Source: Microvirga terricola | GTDB lineage: Bacteria; Pseudomonadota; Alphaproteobacteria; Rhizobiales; Beijerinckiaceae | NCBI RefSeq assembly: GCF_011777495.1 | Contig: NZ_JAATJS010000006.1 | Span: forward strand, 111,598 to 175,597 | Length of the DNA stretch: 64,000 nucleotides | Reading direction: 5' to 3' | Shown here: in pieces, positions 7,466 through 15,516 of the stretch | Numbering within the stretch: the first letter of the stretch is position 1 | How the letters are laid out: each line of letters starts with the position of its first letter | Program-made: the position numbers and the translations under genes | Notes under the pieces: generated by a model | Told to the model about the DNA's origin: nothing | Database searches by the model: none | What the model saw: the letters and a program-made list of their open reading frames with translations, nothing else

Positions 7466-8512
7466 ATGAAACTTCGCACGAAATTCGTAGCCGCGACGAT
7501 GCTCGCGGGCGCTGTGAGCGCCTTCTCATTCCTGTCCGCAGGTGCGGCGCAGGCTCAGGGAGCGCTCGTCATGTATTGCGGCGTCCAGGAGGAATGGTGC
7601 CGCGCCATGGTGAACGCCTTCGAGCGCGACACCGGCATCAAGGTCGCCATGACCCGCAAGAGCTCCGGCGAGATCTATGCGCAGGTGAAGGCGGAAGCCG
7701 CCAACCCGCGTGCAGACATCTGGTGGGGCGGCACCGGCGACCCGCACATGCAGGCGGCCGAGGAAGGCCTGACCCAGGAGTACAAGTCGCCCAAGCTCGG
7801 CGAGTTGCAGGACTGGGCCGTGCGCCAGTGGGAGCAGTCGAAGAACCGCGCCATCGGCATTTACTCCGGCGCCCTCGGCTTCGGCTACAACACCGAACTC
7901 ATCAAGTCGAAGGGCGTTCCGGAGCCGAAGTGCTGGGCCGACCTCCTCAACACGAAGTTGAAGGACGAGGTGCAGATGGCGGACCCGAACTCGTCCGGCA
8001 CGGCCTATACGCTTCTCGCGACGGTCATTCAGCTCATGGGCGAGGACAAGGGTTTCGAATACCTCAAGGGCCTGCACAAGAACGTCAACCAGTACACCAA
8101 GTCGGGCGCGGCTCCGGCGAAGGCAATGGCGCTGGGTGAAACCACCGTCGGCGTCGCCTTCATGCACGACATCGTCACGATGGTCGTGGACAAGGCCCCG
8201 ATCAAGGTCGTCGCGCCGTGCGAAGGCACCGGCTACGAGATCGGCTCCATGTCGATCGTCAAGGGTGCGAAGAACCTCGAAAACGCGCAGAAGTTCTATG
8301 ACTGGGCGCTGACCCCGGCCGCGCAGAAGCTTGGCGCGGAAGCCAAATCCTATCAGGTGCCGTCCAACAAGGCGACGCCGGTCCCGCCGGAAGCGCCGAA
8401 GCTCAGCGAGATCAAGCTGATCAACTTCGACTTCGCGAAGTACGGCTCGTCGGACGAGCGCAAGCGCCTCCTGTCCAAGTGGGACAACGAGGTGAAGAAC
8501 CTGCCGAAATAG
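7466..8512 (+). CDS. ABC transporter periplasmic binding protein, AfuA/FbpA-like
   Basis: A 348-residue family 1 solute-binding protein. The start at 7466 has GGGAGG six bases upstream, better than the ATG at 7460. A signal peptide (MKLRTKFVAATML...AGAAQAQ) precedes a mature protein beginning GALVMYCGVQEEWC. The fold markers ADIWWGGTGD, MADPNSSGTAYTLL and GVAFMHDIV are clear. Ferric-binding FbpA proteins coordinate iron through two adjacent tyrosines in the C-terminal lobe; no such YY pair is present. The pattern is closer to AfuA, whose Actinobacillus member binds hexose phosphates. It is the first gene of the importer, followed by a strong hairpin and then the permease. Confidence 0.85.
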   Translation: MKLRTKFVAATMLAGAVSAFSFLSAGAAQAQGALVMYCGVQEEWCRAMVNAFERDTGIKVAMTRKSSGEIYAQVKAEAANPRADIWWGGTGDPHMQAAEEGLTQEYKSPKLGELQDWAVRQWEQSKNRAIGIYSGALGFGYNTELIKSKGVPEPKCWADLLNTKLKDEVQMADPNSSGTAYTLLATVIQLMGEDKGFEYLKGLHKNVNQYTKSGAAPAKAMALGETTVGVAFMHDIVTMVVDKAPIKVVAPCEGTGYEIGSMSIVKGAKNLENAQKFYDWALTPAAQKLGAEAKSYQVPSNKATPVPPEAPKLSEIKLINFDFAKYGSSDERKRLLSKWDNEVKNLPK

Positions 8513-8531
8513 TCGGTTTCGACTGCATTCC

Positions 8532-8573
8532 CGGCGAACCGGATTTTCGATCCGGTTCGCCGATCTCTTTTTG
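8532..8573 (+). terminator. Strong intra-operon hairpin between binding protein and permease
   Basis: A perfect 13-bp stem (8532-8544 with 8550-8562, loop TTTCG) is followed by ATCTCTTTTTG. It has full intrinsic-terminator form but sits inside the transporter operon. This arrangement usually lets the abundant binding protein be made in excess of the membrane parts. Confidence 0.75.
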
Positions 8574-8693
8574 CATCGTCAGAGGAGGCGTTGTCAGCGA
8601 GCCCTATCGGCCGCCGACTGGCGCTTCCGCATAAGGTTCATTCCAGAACGGGTTCTGATTTGAAGCCGCTCTGGCTGTTACGCGAGAATTGAT

Positions 8694-10868
8694 ATGTCAC
8701 GAGCCGCACTTGGCTGGGTCGTCCTGGGCTGGATCGGGTACGCCCTCCTTCCCTGGTACGGTTTTGAGCGCGCCGACGTTCCCGGCCTCACCGGATCGGG
8801 GCTTGTGCTTGGAGTAAAGGGCGCGTGGTGGCTTTTACCGATCATCGCGCCACTTCTGATGGCGCTGCGGCCGACCTTCGGCTCCGCGCCTCGTTCCGAG
8901 AGCGACTGGCTCATCGCGTCCGGCGTTCTGGGCCTCGCCCTCGTGATCCTGCAGGGCTTCACTATCGGCCTCAACGGCTGGACGCTCGATCTTCTCAAAA
9001 ACCTCTTCGGTGCGCCGGGGCCGCGCCAGGCCGGCATGGGTTACGGTGGCGCACTCTCCTCGACCGCGTTCCTCATCGTTCTCTGTCACGGCCTTGCGGC
9101 GCGCGGCTGGTGCCGCGGCGACGCCTTCGTAACGTCGTCTATCGGCATCGTCCTCGCACTCATCATCGTCTTCGTGTTCTTCCCCGTGAGCACCATTCTG
9201 GCGAGCGCATTTGCCGACAACAAAGGCAATTTCGCCCCAATGGAATTCGTCGCGAAGTTTCTTGACCGGTCGATCTGGGGTCTTGACTGCGTGACCAGCG
9301 ACCTGCGCTGTGGCGTGGCGTGGAACACCCTTTTTCTCGGCATTCTCGTCGCCTTCGGCACGACGCTGCTCGGCCTCGCCTTCGCGCTGATCGCGACCCG
9401 CACCGGCTTCAAATTCAAGAAGCTGCTTCGCGTGATGAGCGTCCTGCCCATCATCACGCCTCCCTTCGTAATCGGCCTTGCGCTGATTCTGCTGTTCGGG
9501 CGCTCCGGCGCCTTATCGGCGGCGCTTTACGAATGGTTCGGCATTCCGCGTTCTCGCTGGATCTACGGCTTGCCGGGCGTCTTCATCGCGCAGCTTCTTG
9601 CTTTCACACCCATCGCTTTCCTTGTTCTCATCGGCGTCGTGCAGGGCATCAGCCCGACGCTGGAGGAAGCCTCGCAAACGCTGCGCGCCAAGAGCTGGAC
9701 GACCTTCATTACCGTCACGTTGCCGCTGATGCGCCCCGGCCTCGCCAACGCGTTCCTCCTCGGCTTCGTGGAAAGCCTCGCAGACTTCGGCAACCCGCTG
9801 GTTCTCGGCGGCAATTATGAAGTGCTGTCGACCAAGATCTTCTTCGCCGTCGTCGGCGCACAGCAGGATCAGGGGCGCGCGGCCGTGCTCTCCATCATCC
9901 TGTTAGCCTTCACGCTCGGTGCGTTCTGGCTGCAGCATGCGTGGCTCGGCAAGAAGGTTTACACCACCGTCACCGGCAAGGGCGACGCGGGCATTCCGCT
10001 GCCCCTCCCCCGCCGCGTCGCCGCCGCGTCCTATCTCACGGCGATCCCGTGGGCGCTGTTCACGGTGGCGATTTATGCGATCATCGTGATCGGCGCGTTC
10101 GTGCGCTCCATGGGCCGCGACTACACGCCGACGCTCGACCACTTCATTACGGCGTTCCGCGTCGAGCGCGCGGATTGGGGTATCTATTTCTCCGGTTCGG
10201 CGTGGAACTCGTTTTTCGCTACGGTGAAGGTGGCCGCGCTCTCAGCCCCCCTTACCGCCGCCATCGGCCTATTGACCGCCTATCTCCTGACGCGCCAGCG
10301 CTTCTCCGGCCAGCGCGCGTTCGAGTTCGGCACACTGTTGAGCTTCGCCATTCCGGGCACCGTTGTCGGCGTGTCCTACATTCTCGCCTTCAACGTGCCA
10401 CCCATCGAGATCACCGGCACCGGTTTCGTTCTCGTGATGTGCTTCGTCTTCCGCAACATGCCGGTCGGCGTGCGCTCAGGCATCGCCACGTTGAGCCAGA
10501 TCGACAAGAGCCTGGACGAGGCCTCGCTCACTCTGGGCGCTCGCTCCTTCACCACCATGCGCCGCGTGGTGCTGCCGCTGCTTCGCCCGGCCATCGTCGC
10601 CTCGCTGGTTTATTCCTTCGTGCGCGCGATGACCGCGGTCAGCGCCGTGATCTTCCTCGTCACCGCCGAGTACAACATGGCGACGACTTACATCGTCGGT
10701 CGCGTCGAGGCGGGCGAGTTCGGTCTCGCAATCGCCTATTCCACCGCGCTGATCTTCGTCATGCTGCTCGCCATCGTCGCGATCCAGCTTGCGGTCGGCG
10801 AGCGGCGCCTCGGGCGCCGCAGCGCCAGCGCCAACACCTCTCCTGTTGCGGTCCAAGCCACGCCATGA
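8694..10868 (+). CDS. ABC transporter permease, AfuB-like double-domain form
   Basis: A 724-residue inner-membrane permease with two fused binding-protein-dependent transport domains. The EAA-loop signatures lie around EEASQTLRAKSWTTF (about residue 325) and DEASLTLGARSFTTM (about residue 608). About 130 extra N-terminal residues contain further membrane helices (WVVLGWIGYALLPWYGFE, WWLLPIIAPLLMAL). That extended length is typical of AfuB rather than the ~500-residue FbpB. The last codons overlap the ATPase start by four bases (ATGA), indicating translational coupling. The ATG at 8694 has only a weak ribosome site. Confidence 0.88.
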   Translation: MSRAALGWVVLGWIGYALLPWYGFERADVPGLTGSGLVLGVKGAWWLLPIIAPLLMALRPTFGSAPRSESDWLIASGVLGLALVILQGFTIGLNGWTLDLLKNLFGAPGPRQAGMGYGGALSSTAFLIVLCHGLAARGWCRGDAFVTSSIGIVLALIIVFVFFPVSTILASAFADNKGNFAPMEFVAKFLDRSIWGLDCVTSDLRCGVAWNTLFLGILVAFGTTLLGLAFALIATRTGFKFKKLLRVMSVLPIITPPFVIGLALILLFGRSGALSAALYEWFGIPRSRWIYGLPGVFIAQLLAFTPIAFLVLIGVVQGISPTLEEASQTLRAKSWTTFITVTLPLMRPGLANAFLLGFVESLADFGNPLVLGGNYEVLSTKIFFAVVGAQQDQGRAAVLSIILLAFTLGAFWLQHAWLGKKVYTTVTGKGDAGIPLPLPRRVAAASYLTAIPWALFTVAIYAIIVIGAFVRSMGRDYTPTLDHFITAFRVERADWGIYFSGSAWNSFFATVKVAALSAPLTAAIGLLTAYLLTRQRFSGQRAFEFGTLLSFAIPGTVVGVSYILAFNVPPIEITGTGFVLVMCFVFRNMPVGVRSGIATLSQIDKSLDEASLTLGARSFTTMRRVVLPLLRPAIVASLVYSFVRAMTAVSAVIFLVTAEYNMATTYIVGRVEAGEFGLAIAYSTALIFVMLLAIVAIQLAVGERRLGRRSASANTSPVAVQATP

Positions 10869-11971
10869 ACCAAATGAACACCTCCCCCACCCGCTCCGGC
10901 GCATCCAAGAAGCAGGCTGCCTCGGTCGAATTCCGCAATGTGACGAAGCGCTATGGCGGCGTAACCGCCGTGGATAGCGTGTCCTTCACCATCGAGCCGG
11001 GCAAGCTCGTGACGCTGCTCGGTCCCTCTGGCTGCGGCAAGACGACGACCTTGCGCATGATCGCGGGCCTCGAAATGGCGAGCGAGGGACAGATCCTCAT
11101 CGGCGGTCGGGATGTAACGAACCTTTCCGCCGCCGACCGCGATGTCAGCATGGTGTTCCAGTCCTACGCGCTGTTCCCACACATGTCGGTGCTGGAGAAC
11201 GTCGCCTACGGGCCGTCCGTGCAGGGCGCATCCCGCAAGGACGCCGAGGCGATGGCGATGGAAAAGCTCGGCCTTGTCGGCCTCAAAGGACTTGAGCGCC
11301 GCGCACCGTCCGAACTTTCGGGCGGTCAACAGCAGCGCGTTGCTGTCGCCCGCGCGCTGGTGCTGGAGCCGCAAGTGTTGCTGTTCGACGAGCCTCTGTC
11401 GAACCTCGACGCCAAGCTGCGCCGGAGGGTGCGCGAAGACATCCGTGAACTGCAACAGAGCCTCAACCTCACCGTGGCTTATGTCACGCACGATCAGGAA
11501 GAAGCGCTCGCCGTTTCCGACCGCATCATCGTCATGTCCAACGCGCGCATCGCCCAATCCGGCACGCCACGCGAGCTTTACGAGGAACCCGCCGACCTGT
11601 TCGTGGCCGACTTCATCGGCGATGCGAACATTCTCGGCGGCACCATCACGGGCATTGAGGGCGCTAGCGCGCAGGTGAAGATTGATACGCTCAGTCTCAG
11701 CCTGCCCCATCGCGGCGCGGCTCCCGGTGCGGTCAAGCTCGCCGTGCGGCCCGATGCCATTCTGCTGAACGAAACACCGCAACCCTCCGCCATTGCCGGG
11801 CACATCCGGAAGGCGTCGTATCTCGGCACGCAGATCGAGTATGATGTCGAGACCGCCATCGGCAATCTCTTCGTCGTCCAGTATGGCCGCACGCAACCTA
11901 TCGAAATCGGCAAGGCGGTGGGCGTGACGTTCGAAACGCAGCGCGGCGTCGCCATCGTCCCCGGCGCGTAA
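10865..11971 (+). CDS. ABC transporter ATP-binding protein, AfuC/FbpC/PotA-like
   Basis: A 368-residue ATPase that energises the importer. It has Walker A GPSGCGKTT (about residues 53-61), the Q-loop MVFQSYALFPH, signature LSGGQQQRVAVARAL, Walker B VLLFDEPLSNLDA and H-switch YVTHDQEEA. A C-terminal TOBE-type regulatory region follows (VKLAVRPDAILL). The true start is the ATG at 10865, within ATGA shared with the permease stop. A terminator hairpin 28 bases after the stop closes the transporter transcript. Confidence 0.92.
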   Translation: MNQMNTSPTRSGASKKQAASVEFRNVTKRYGGVTAVDSVSFTIEPGKLVTLLGPSGCGKTTTLRMIAGLEMASEGQILIGGRDVTNLSAADRDVSMVFQSYALFPHMSVLENVAYGPSVQGASRKDAEAMAMEKLGLVGLKGLERRAPSELSGGQQQRVAVARALVLEPQVLLFDEPLSNLDAKLRRRVREDIRELQQSLNLTVAYVTHDQEEALAVSDRIIVMSNARIAQSGTPRELYEEPADLFVADFIGDANILGGTITGIEGASAQVKIDTLSLSLPHRGAAPGAVKLAVRPDAILLNETPQPSAIAGHIRKASYLGTQIEYDVETAIGNLFVVQYGRTQPIEIGKAVGVTFETQRGVAIVPGA

Positions 11972-11999
11972 CGCTCACCCAACACATCTTCGCGTTGAA

Positions 12000-12036
12000 A
12001 CGGGCGTCAAAGCTTTCATTTGACGTCCGTGTTTTT
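12000..12036 (+). terminator. Rho-independent terminator after the ABC ATPase
   Basis: The arms 12000-12011 (ACGGGCGTCAAA) and 12019-12030 (TTTGACGTCCGT) pair over 12 bp with one G-U, loop 12012-12018, followed directly by GTTTTTG. It separates the importer from the HAD phosphatase gene, so the latter would need read-through or its own promoter. Confidence 0.75.
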
Positions 12037-12087
12037 GCGTCCCAGAAGATCCCCGATACAGCCCGGCCTACTCTTTCGCGAGGCGAC

Positions 12088-12750
12088 ATGCCCCTCAAAG
12101 CCCTGATCTTCGACATGGATGGAACGCTCGTGCACAGCGATCCGGTCCACTTGCGCGCGTTTGCCGAGATCCTGGGGCCCGAGGGCATCGAGATCACTGA
12201 CGAGCTTTATCGCTCGTCCATCATCGGCCACACGAACGAGTCGATTTTTGCCAAGCTGCTGCCGCATCTTCCGATCGCGGAGCATGAGGCCTATGCCGAC
12301 CGCAAGGAGGCCGCGTTCCGGCGTCTCGCCCTGGATTTGGAACCACTGGAGGGGCTGTCCGAGCTTTTGGACTGGGCCGAACAGCGCGACATCGAGATCG
12401 GCCTCGTCACCAACGCCCCGCTTCTGAACGCCACGCATATGCTGGACGTTTTGAACCTGACACATCGCTTTCAGGTGAAGATCACCATCGACCAGGTCGA
12501 GCGCGGCAAGCCGGACCCGCTGCCATATCTGACCGCTCTGGAGCGCTTCGGCATTCGCGCTGAGGAAGCCATCGCATTCGAGGATTCGCCTTCCGGCATG
12601 AAGGCGGCGAAGGGCGCAGGCTTGTTTTCCTTCGGCGTTCTCACCGGCGTGCCGCCCGAAGAACTGCTGACGCTTGGCGCGGACAGCACCATCGAGACTT
12701 TCAAGGACCGCGCGTTGTGGGACGTGCTGGAGCGCAGACTCGCCGCGTAA
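12088..12750 (+). CDS. HAD-superfamily phosphatase, phosphoglycolate/beta-phosphoglucomutase-like
   Basis: A 220-residue HAD subfamily I hydrolase. Motif I is FDMDGTLVHSDPVHL (nucleophile and acid aspartates), motif II IGLVTNAP, motif III the Lys of ERGKPDPLPY and motif IV AFEDSPSGMKAA. The substrate is a small organic phosphate, not resolvable further. The start at 12088 has GAGG five bases upstream; the ORF from 11995 would run through the upstream terminator. Its position beside an AfuABC-type importer suggests it could process the imported phosphoester. Confidence 0.85.
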   Translation: MPLKALIFDMDGTLVHSDPVHLRAFAEILGPEGIEITDELYRSSIIGHTNESIFAKLLPHLPIAEHEAYADRKEAAFRRLALDLEPLEGLSELLDWAEQRDIEIGLVTNAPLLNATHMLDVLNLTHRFQVKITIDQVERGKPDPLPYLTALERFGIRAEEAIAFEDSPSGMKAAKGAGLFSFGVLTGVPPEELLTLGADSTIETFKDRALWDVLERRLAA

Positions 12751-12753
12751 GCA

Positions 12754-13152
12754 TCACGCCGCGTCGGATTGCCGCTCCAGCTCGCTAGCATGCGCCTCGT
12801 CGAAACGATGGCGCGCTTCCAGAATCTGGTCGCGATTTGTGATGGCCCAGGCCCCGAGTTCACGCACGGTCTTGAGCAGAGAGCAACCCAGCCCTGTGAG
12901 CTGGTAATCCACCCGCGGCGGAATGGTGGGATAGACCGTGCGCGTCACGAGGCCGTCACGCTCGAGACTACGCACCGTCAGGGTGAGCATTCGCTGAGAG
13001 ATTCCCGCGACGAGGCGGCGCAACTCATTGAAGCGCTTAGGCCCGTCGCCAAGCTGCGCGACAACCTGGACGCTCCACTTGTCTCCAACGCGTGAGAGAA
13101 TTTCGGTCACGGTCCGGCAATTGCTAGGCACATGGGTGTGACTGGGTGACAA
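12754..13152 (-). CDS. HxlR family transcriptional regulator
   Basis: A 132-residue winged-helix regulator with the HxlR signature ILSRVGDKWSVQVV, RFNELRRLVAGISQRMLT and the wing RTVYPTIPPRVDYQLT. It begins at a TTG (13152) preceded by AAGGAGG seven bases upstream, a strong ribosome site for a rare start codon. A single cysteine near the N-terminus (SNCRTV) resembles redox- or electrophile-sensing members such as YodB, HypR and QorR. It is divergent from an NAD(P)H-dependent FMN reductase gene, a common pairing in which the regulator controls its neighbour. Confidence 0.88.
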   Translation of the reverse strand: MSPSHTHVPSNCRTVTEILSRVGDKWSVQVVAQLGDGPKRFNELRRLVAGISQRMLTLTVRSLERDGLVTRTVYPTIPPRVDYQLTGLGCSLLKTVRELGAWAITNRDQILEARHRFDEAHASELERQSDAA

Positions 13153-13209
13153 GAAAGTGCCTCCTTGCGGCTCGCTCTGAAAGTTACCTAATGAGCCTCG
13201 GTTACAAAG

Positions 13210-13230
13210 CGGAACTTAAGAACTGTTCCG
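13210..13230. promoter_or_regulatory. Inverted repeat in the HxlR/FMN-reductase intergenic region
   Basis: CGGAAC (13210-13215) and GTTCCG (13225-13230) form a perfect 6-bp inverted repeat around nine bases, 26 bases before the reductase ATG. A GTTAC direct repeat lies just upstream. The position suits an HxlR-type operator, but this is inferred from symmetry only. Confidence 0.4.
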
Positions 13231-13256
13231 CCCGAGTGCAAATGTCAGGAGTTCCG

Positions 13257-13859
13257 ATGTCGCTCAAGCTTCACACCGTGATCGCCAGCACACGCCCGGG
13301 CCGCGTCGGCCCCGGCATCGCGAAGTGGTTCAACGACTATGTCGGCGAGCACGGTAAATTCGATCCCAAGCTGGTAGACTTGGCTGATTTCAACCTGCCG
13401 ATCCTCGACGAGCCCGCGCATCCGCGACTGCAGCAATACACCAAGGATCACACCAAGTCCTGGTCCGAGAGCGTGAAGTCGGCGGACGCCTTCGTGTTCG
13501 TGATACCGGAATACAACTACGGCCCGCCTCCGTCGCTTGTGAACGCGCTGAACTATCTCGTGCTCGAATGGCACTACGCGCCGGTGGGCTTTGTGAGCTA
13601 CGGCGGTATTTCCGGGGGTCTTCGCTCTGCCCAAGCCATCAAGCCGCTGGTGAGCACGCTCAAGATGATGGCAATCCCGGAAGGTGTGCCGCTGCCGATG
13701 GTTTTTGGCCAGCTCGACGAACAGAAGAATTTCAAGGCGGAAGACATTCATCGCACGTCAGCCAAGGCCATGCTCGATGAGCTGCACCGTTGGGCCGAGG
13801 TGCTCCAGCCCCTTCGTGCCCCCGTCAAAGCCCCTGCATCGACAAAAGCGGCGGCGTAA
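13257..13859 (+). CDS. NADPH-dependent FMN reductase family protein
   Basis: A 200-residue flavodoxin-fold oxidoreductase. The phosphate-binding loop is IASTRPGRVGPGIAKW and the flavin-side motif is VIPEYNYGPPPSLVNAL, followed by VSYGGISGG. Such proteins reduce quinones, azo dyes, chromate or free flavin with NAD(P)H. The start at 13257 has AGGAG five bases upstream; the frame from 13146 would cross the regulator promoter and is rejected. Divergence from an HxlR regulator suggests induction by quinone or electrophile stress. A strong terminator follows. Confidence 0.88.
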   Translation: MSLKLHTVIASTRPGRVGPGIAKWFNDYVGEHGKFDPKLVDLADFNLPILDEPAHPRLQQYTKDHTKSWSESVKSADAFVFVIPEYNYGPPPSLVNALNYLVLEWHYAPVGFVSYGGISGGLRSAQAIKPLVSTLKMMAIPEGVPLPMVFGQLDEQKNFKAEDIHRTSAKAMLDELHRWAEVLQPLRAPVKAPASTKAAA

Positions 13860-13873
13860 GAAAGCAGAACCAG

Positions 13874-13906
13874 AAAAAAGCCGCCGGCTCGACCGGCGGC
13901 TTTTTT
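13874..13906 (+). terminator. Rho-independent terminator after the FMN reductase
   Basis: An 8-bp GC stem (13880-13887 with 13893-13900, loop CTCGA) is flanked by A6 on the left and T6 on the right. It works for the reductase and could also act on the minus strand. Confidence 0.85.
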
Positions 13907-13986
13907 CTTGAATGCACCTCAACCGGGGCGTGAGCCCCGCACCGATTGCGTATAAGCCGCCCCAAAGGCCTCCGCCCATTTGACTC

Positions 13987-14003
13987 ATCCCCTCCCGGGG
14001 GAT
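13987..14003. promoter_or_regulatory. Candidate operator of the nickel/cobalt sensor
   Basis: ATCCCC (13987-13992) and GGGGAT (13998-14003) form an inverted repeat with a central C/G tract, ending 11 bases before the regulator ATG. CsoR/RcnR-family proteins recognise C/G tracts with A/T-rich edges, so this is a plausible autoregulatory site. Confidence 0.5.
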
Positions 14004-14014
14004 AGGTGTTGGGT

Positions 14015-14290
14015 ATGAGCAACCATGCCCATCAAAGCCACCCCGAGATCGCCAAGCGCTTGAAACGTGCGGAGGGCCACCTTCGCAGCGTCATCGAGAT
14101 GATTGAATCCGGCAGGCCGTGCCTCGACGTCGCGCAGCAGCTTCACGCCGTCGAAAAGGCCATCGTGCAGGCGAAGAAAACGCTGATCCAGGATCATCTG
14201 GACCATTGCCTTGAAAACACCGTCGGCCAATTGCCGCGCTCGCAGCGCCAATCGATCGACGAGTTCAAGGCCATTACCAAGTATCTTTAA
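14015..14290 (+). CDS. CsoR/RcnR family metal-sensing repressor, nickel/cobalt type
   Basis: A 91-residue four-helix repressor. The metal ligand positions read Cys36 (SGRPCLD), His61 and Cys65 (QDHLDHCLEN), with histidines in the N-terminal arm (SNHAHQSH). This His-Cys-His-Cys pattern is that of nickel sensors such as InrS, rather than the His-Cys-His-His of E. coli RcnR. It is followed 12 bases later by a nickel/cobalt exporter, so it most likely represses this two-gene operon until Ni(II) or Co(II) binds. The start at 14015 is preferred over the GTG at 14006. FrmR-type formaldehyde sensors are a less likely alternative. Confidence 0.85.
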   Translation: MSNHAHQSHPEIAKRLKRAEGHLRSVIEMIESGRPCLDVAQQLHAVEKAIVQAKKTLIQDHLDHCLENTVGQLPRSQRQSIDEFKAITKYL

Positions 14291-14302
14291 GAGACGAAGC
14301 CG

Positions 14303-15454
14303 ATGCCATCCTTTGCCGACCTGATCCAGCAGAGCGCCGCCCATGCCTGGCTGTTCGTTCCGAGTGCCATTGCGCTGGGTGCGCTGCATGGACTTGAGCC
14401 GGGCCATTCCAAGACGCTGATGGCGGCCTTCATCATCGCCGTACGCGGCACCGTGTGGCAGGCCATTCTGCTCGGCCTCGCGGCGACGATCTCGCACACC
14501 GTCGTGGTCTGGGGCATCGCGCTTACCGGCATGTATCTCTGGCGGGATGTGAATGCGGAAACGACAGAGCCCTATTTCCAGCTCGCGTCCGGCGGCATCA
14601 TCATCGCTGTCGCGGCCTGGATGATCTGGCGGACATGGCGCGACCGGCGTTTCGCAGACGCGATGGACGGCCATCATCATCACCACCATCATGACCATGA
14701 CCACCATCATCACGATGACGTCCGGCATATCGACACCGGGCACGGCGTTCTGGCTCTCGAAATCGCCGAGGATGCCGAGAAACCGCGTTGGCGAATCCGG
14801 GCTTTGAGCGGGCACGCGTGGGCCGCCGGGAATGTGGCGCTCGAAACCGAACGCCCCGATGGCACCGTGCAAGCCTTCTCATTCGTGCAGAAGAACGGTT
14901 GTCTGGAATCCGCCGAAGAGATTCCCGAGCCGCACGAATTCATGGCGCGGCTCAAACTGTCGCATGGCGACCACGCCCATCGCTACGACGTGTCCTTCGT
15001 CGAAGGCCACGGCCACGACCCGCTCCATGAAGAGGTGGAGGGGCTGCAACTGGCGACCGATGGTTATCAGGACGCGCATGAGCTCGCGCATGCTAACGAC
15101 ATCCGCCGCCGCTTCGCAGGCCGCAGCGTGACGACGTGGCAGATTGTTCTCTTCGGCCTCACCGGTGGTCTCATCCCCTGCCCCGCCGCGATTACGGTGC
15201 TGCTGATCTGTCTGCAGCTCAAGCAGATCCCGCTCGGCGTCGTGCTCGTCCTGTGCTTCAGCATCGGACTCGCGATCACCCTTGTCTCCGTCGGGGCCGC
15301 CGCAGCGTTGAGCGTGCGCTACGCATCACAGCGCACATCGTGGTTCAATGCGGCAGCGCAGCGTGCGCCGTATCTCTCCGGCGGGCTGATCGCCTTGGTT
15401 GGGCTCTATGTGGGCCTTCATGGCTGGTGGGGCGTGCAGGCACTAAGCTCCTAA
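14303..15454 (+). CDS. rcnA: Nickel/cobalt efflux protein RcnA-like (NicO family) with an inserted domain
   Basis: A 383-residue inner-membrane exporter. Helix-borne signature HGLEPGHSKT lies near residue 30, and a histidine-rich cytoplasmic or periplasmic loop near residues 123-140 contains runs of His and Asp. The C-terminal half holds GLTGGLIPCPAAITVLL and final helices. Between the His-rich loop and the second half lie about 100 extra soluble residues (roughly 143-245) not present in the 274-residue E. coli RcnA; they contain WRIRALSGHAWAAGN and a Cys at NGCLES. It is cotranscribed with the CsoR/RcnR-like sensor. Confidence 0.85.
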   Translation: MPSFADLIQQSAAHAWLFVPSAIALGALHGLEPGHSKTLMAAFIIAVRGTVWQAILLGLAATISHTVVVWGIALTGMYLWRDVNAETTEPYFQLASGGIIIAVAAWMIWRTWRDRRFADAMDGHHHHHHHDHDHHHHDDVRHIDTGHGVLALEIAEDAEKPRWRIRALSGHAWAAGNVALETERPDGTVQAFSFVQKNGCLESAEEIPEPHEFMARLKLSHGDHAHRYDVSFVEGHGHDPLHEEVEGLQLATDGYQDAHELAHANDIRRRFAGRSVTTWQIVLFGLTGGLIPCPAAITVLLICLQLKQIPLGVVLVLCFSIGLAITLVSVGAAAALSVRYASQRTSWFNAAAQRAPYLSGGLIALVGLYVGLHGWWGVQALSS

Positions 15455-15462
15455 AAAGAAAC

Positions 15463-15498
15463 GGCACCTCTGACTTCTCAGAGGCGCCATCAATTTTT
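15463..15498. terminator. Bidirectional terminator between rcnA and the alcohol dehydrogenase
   Basis: An 11-bp stem with one mismatch (15463-15473 with 15478-15488, loop CTTC) is followed by ATCAATTTTT on the plus strand. On the minus strand the hairpin is followed by GTTTCTTTTTAG. It should end both convergent transcripts. Confidence 0.75.
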
Positions 15499-15516
15499 CA
15501 GCGTTGGCGTCGCGTC

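Noticed and set aside
9941..10864. N-terminal 308 codons joined in frame to the ABC ATPase
   Set aside because: This segment is an out-of-frame reading of the permease; the true ATPase begins at the ATGA overlap at 10865.
7466..11971. Calling the importer an iron(III) ABC system
   Set aside because: The usual automatic name for this family, but the binding protein lacks the adjacent tyrosine iron ligands, so the iron label is not supported.
14669..14720. Simple CAT/CAC repeat as a microsatellite
   Set aside because: It encodes the functional His-rich metal loop of the exporter; codons alternate and the frame is kept.
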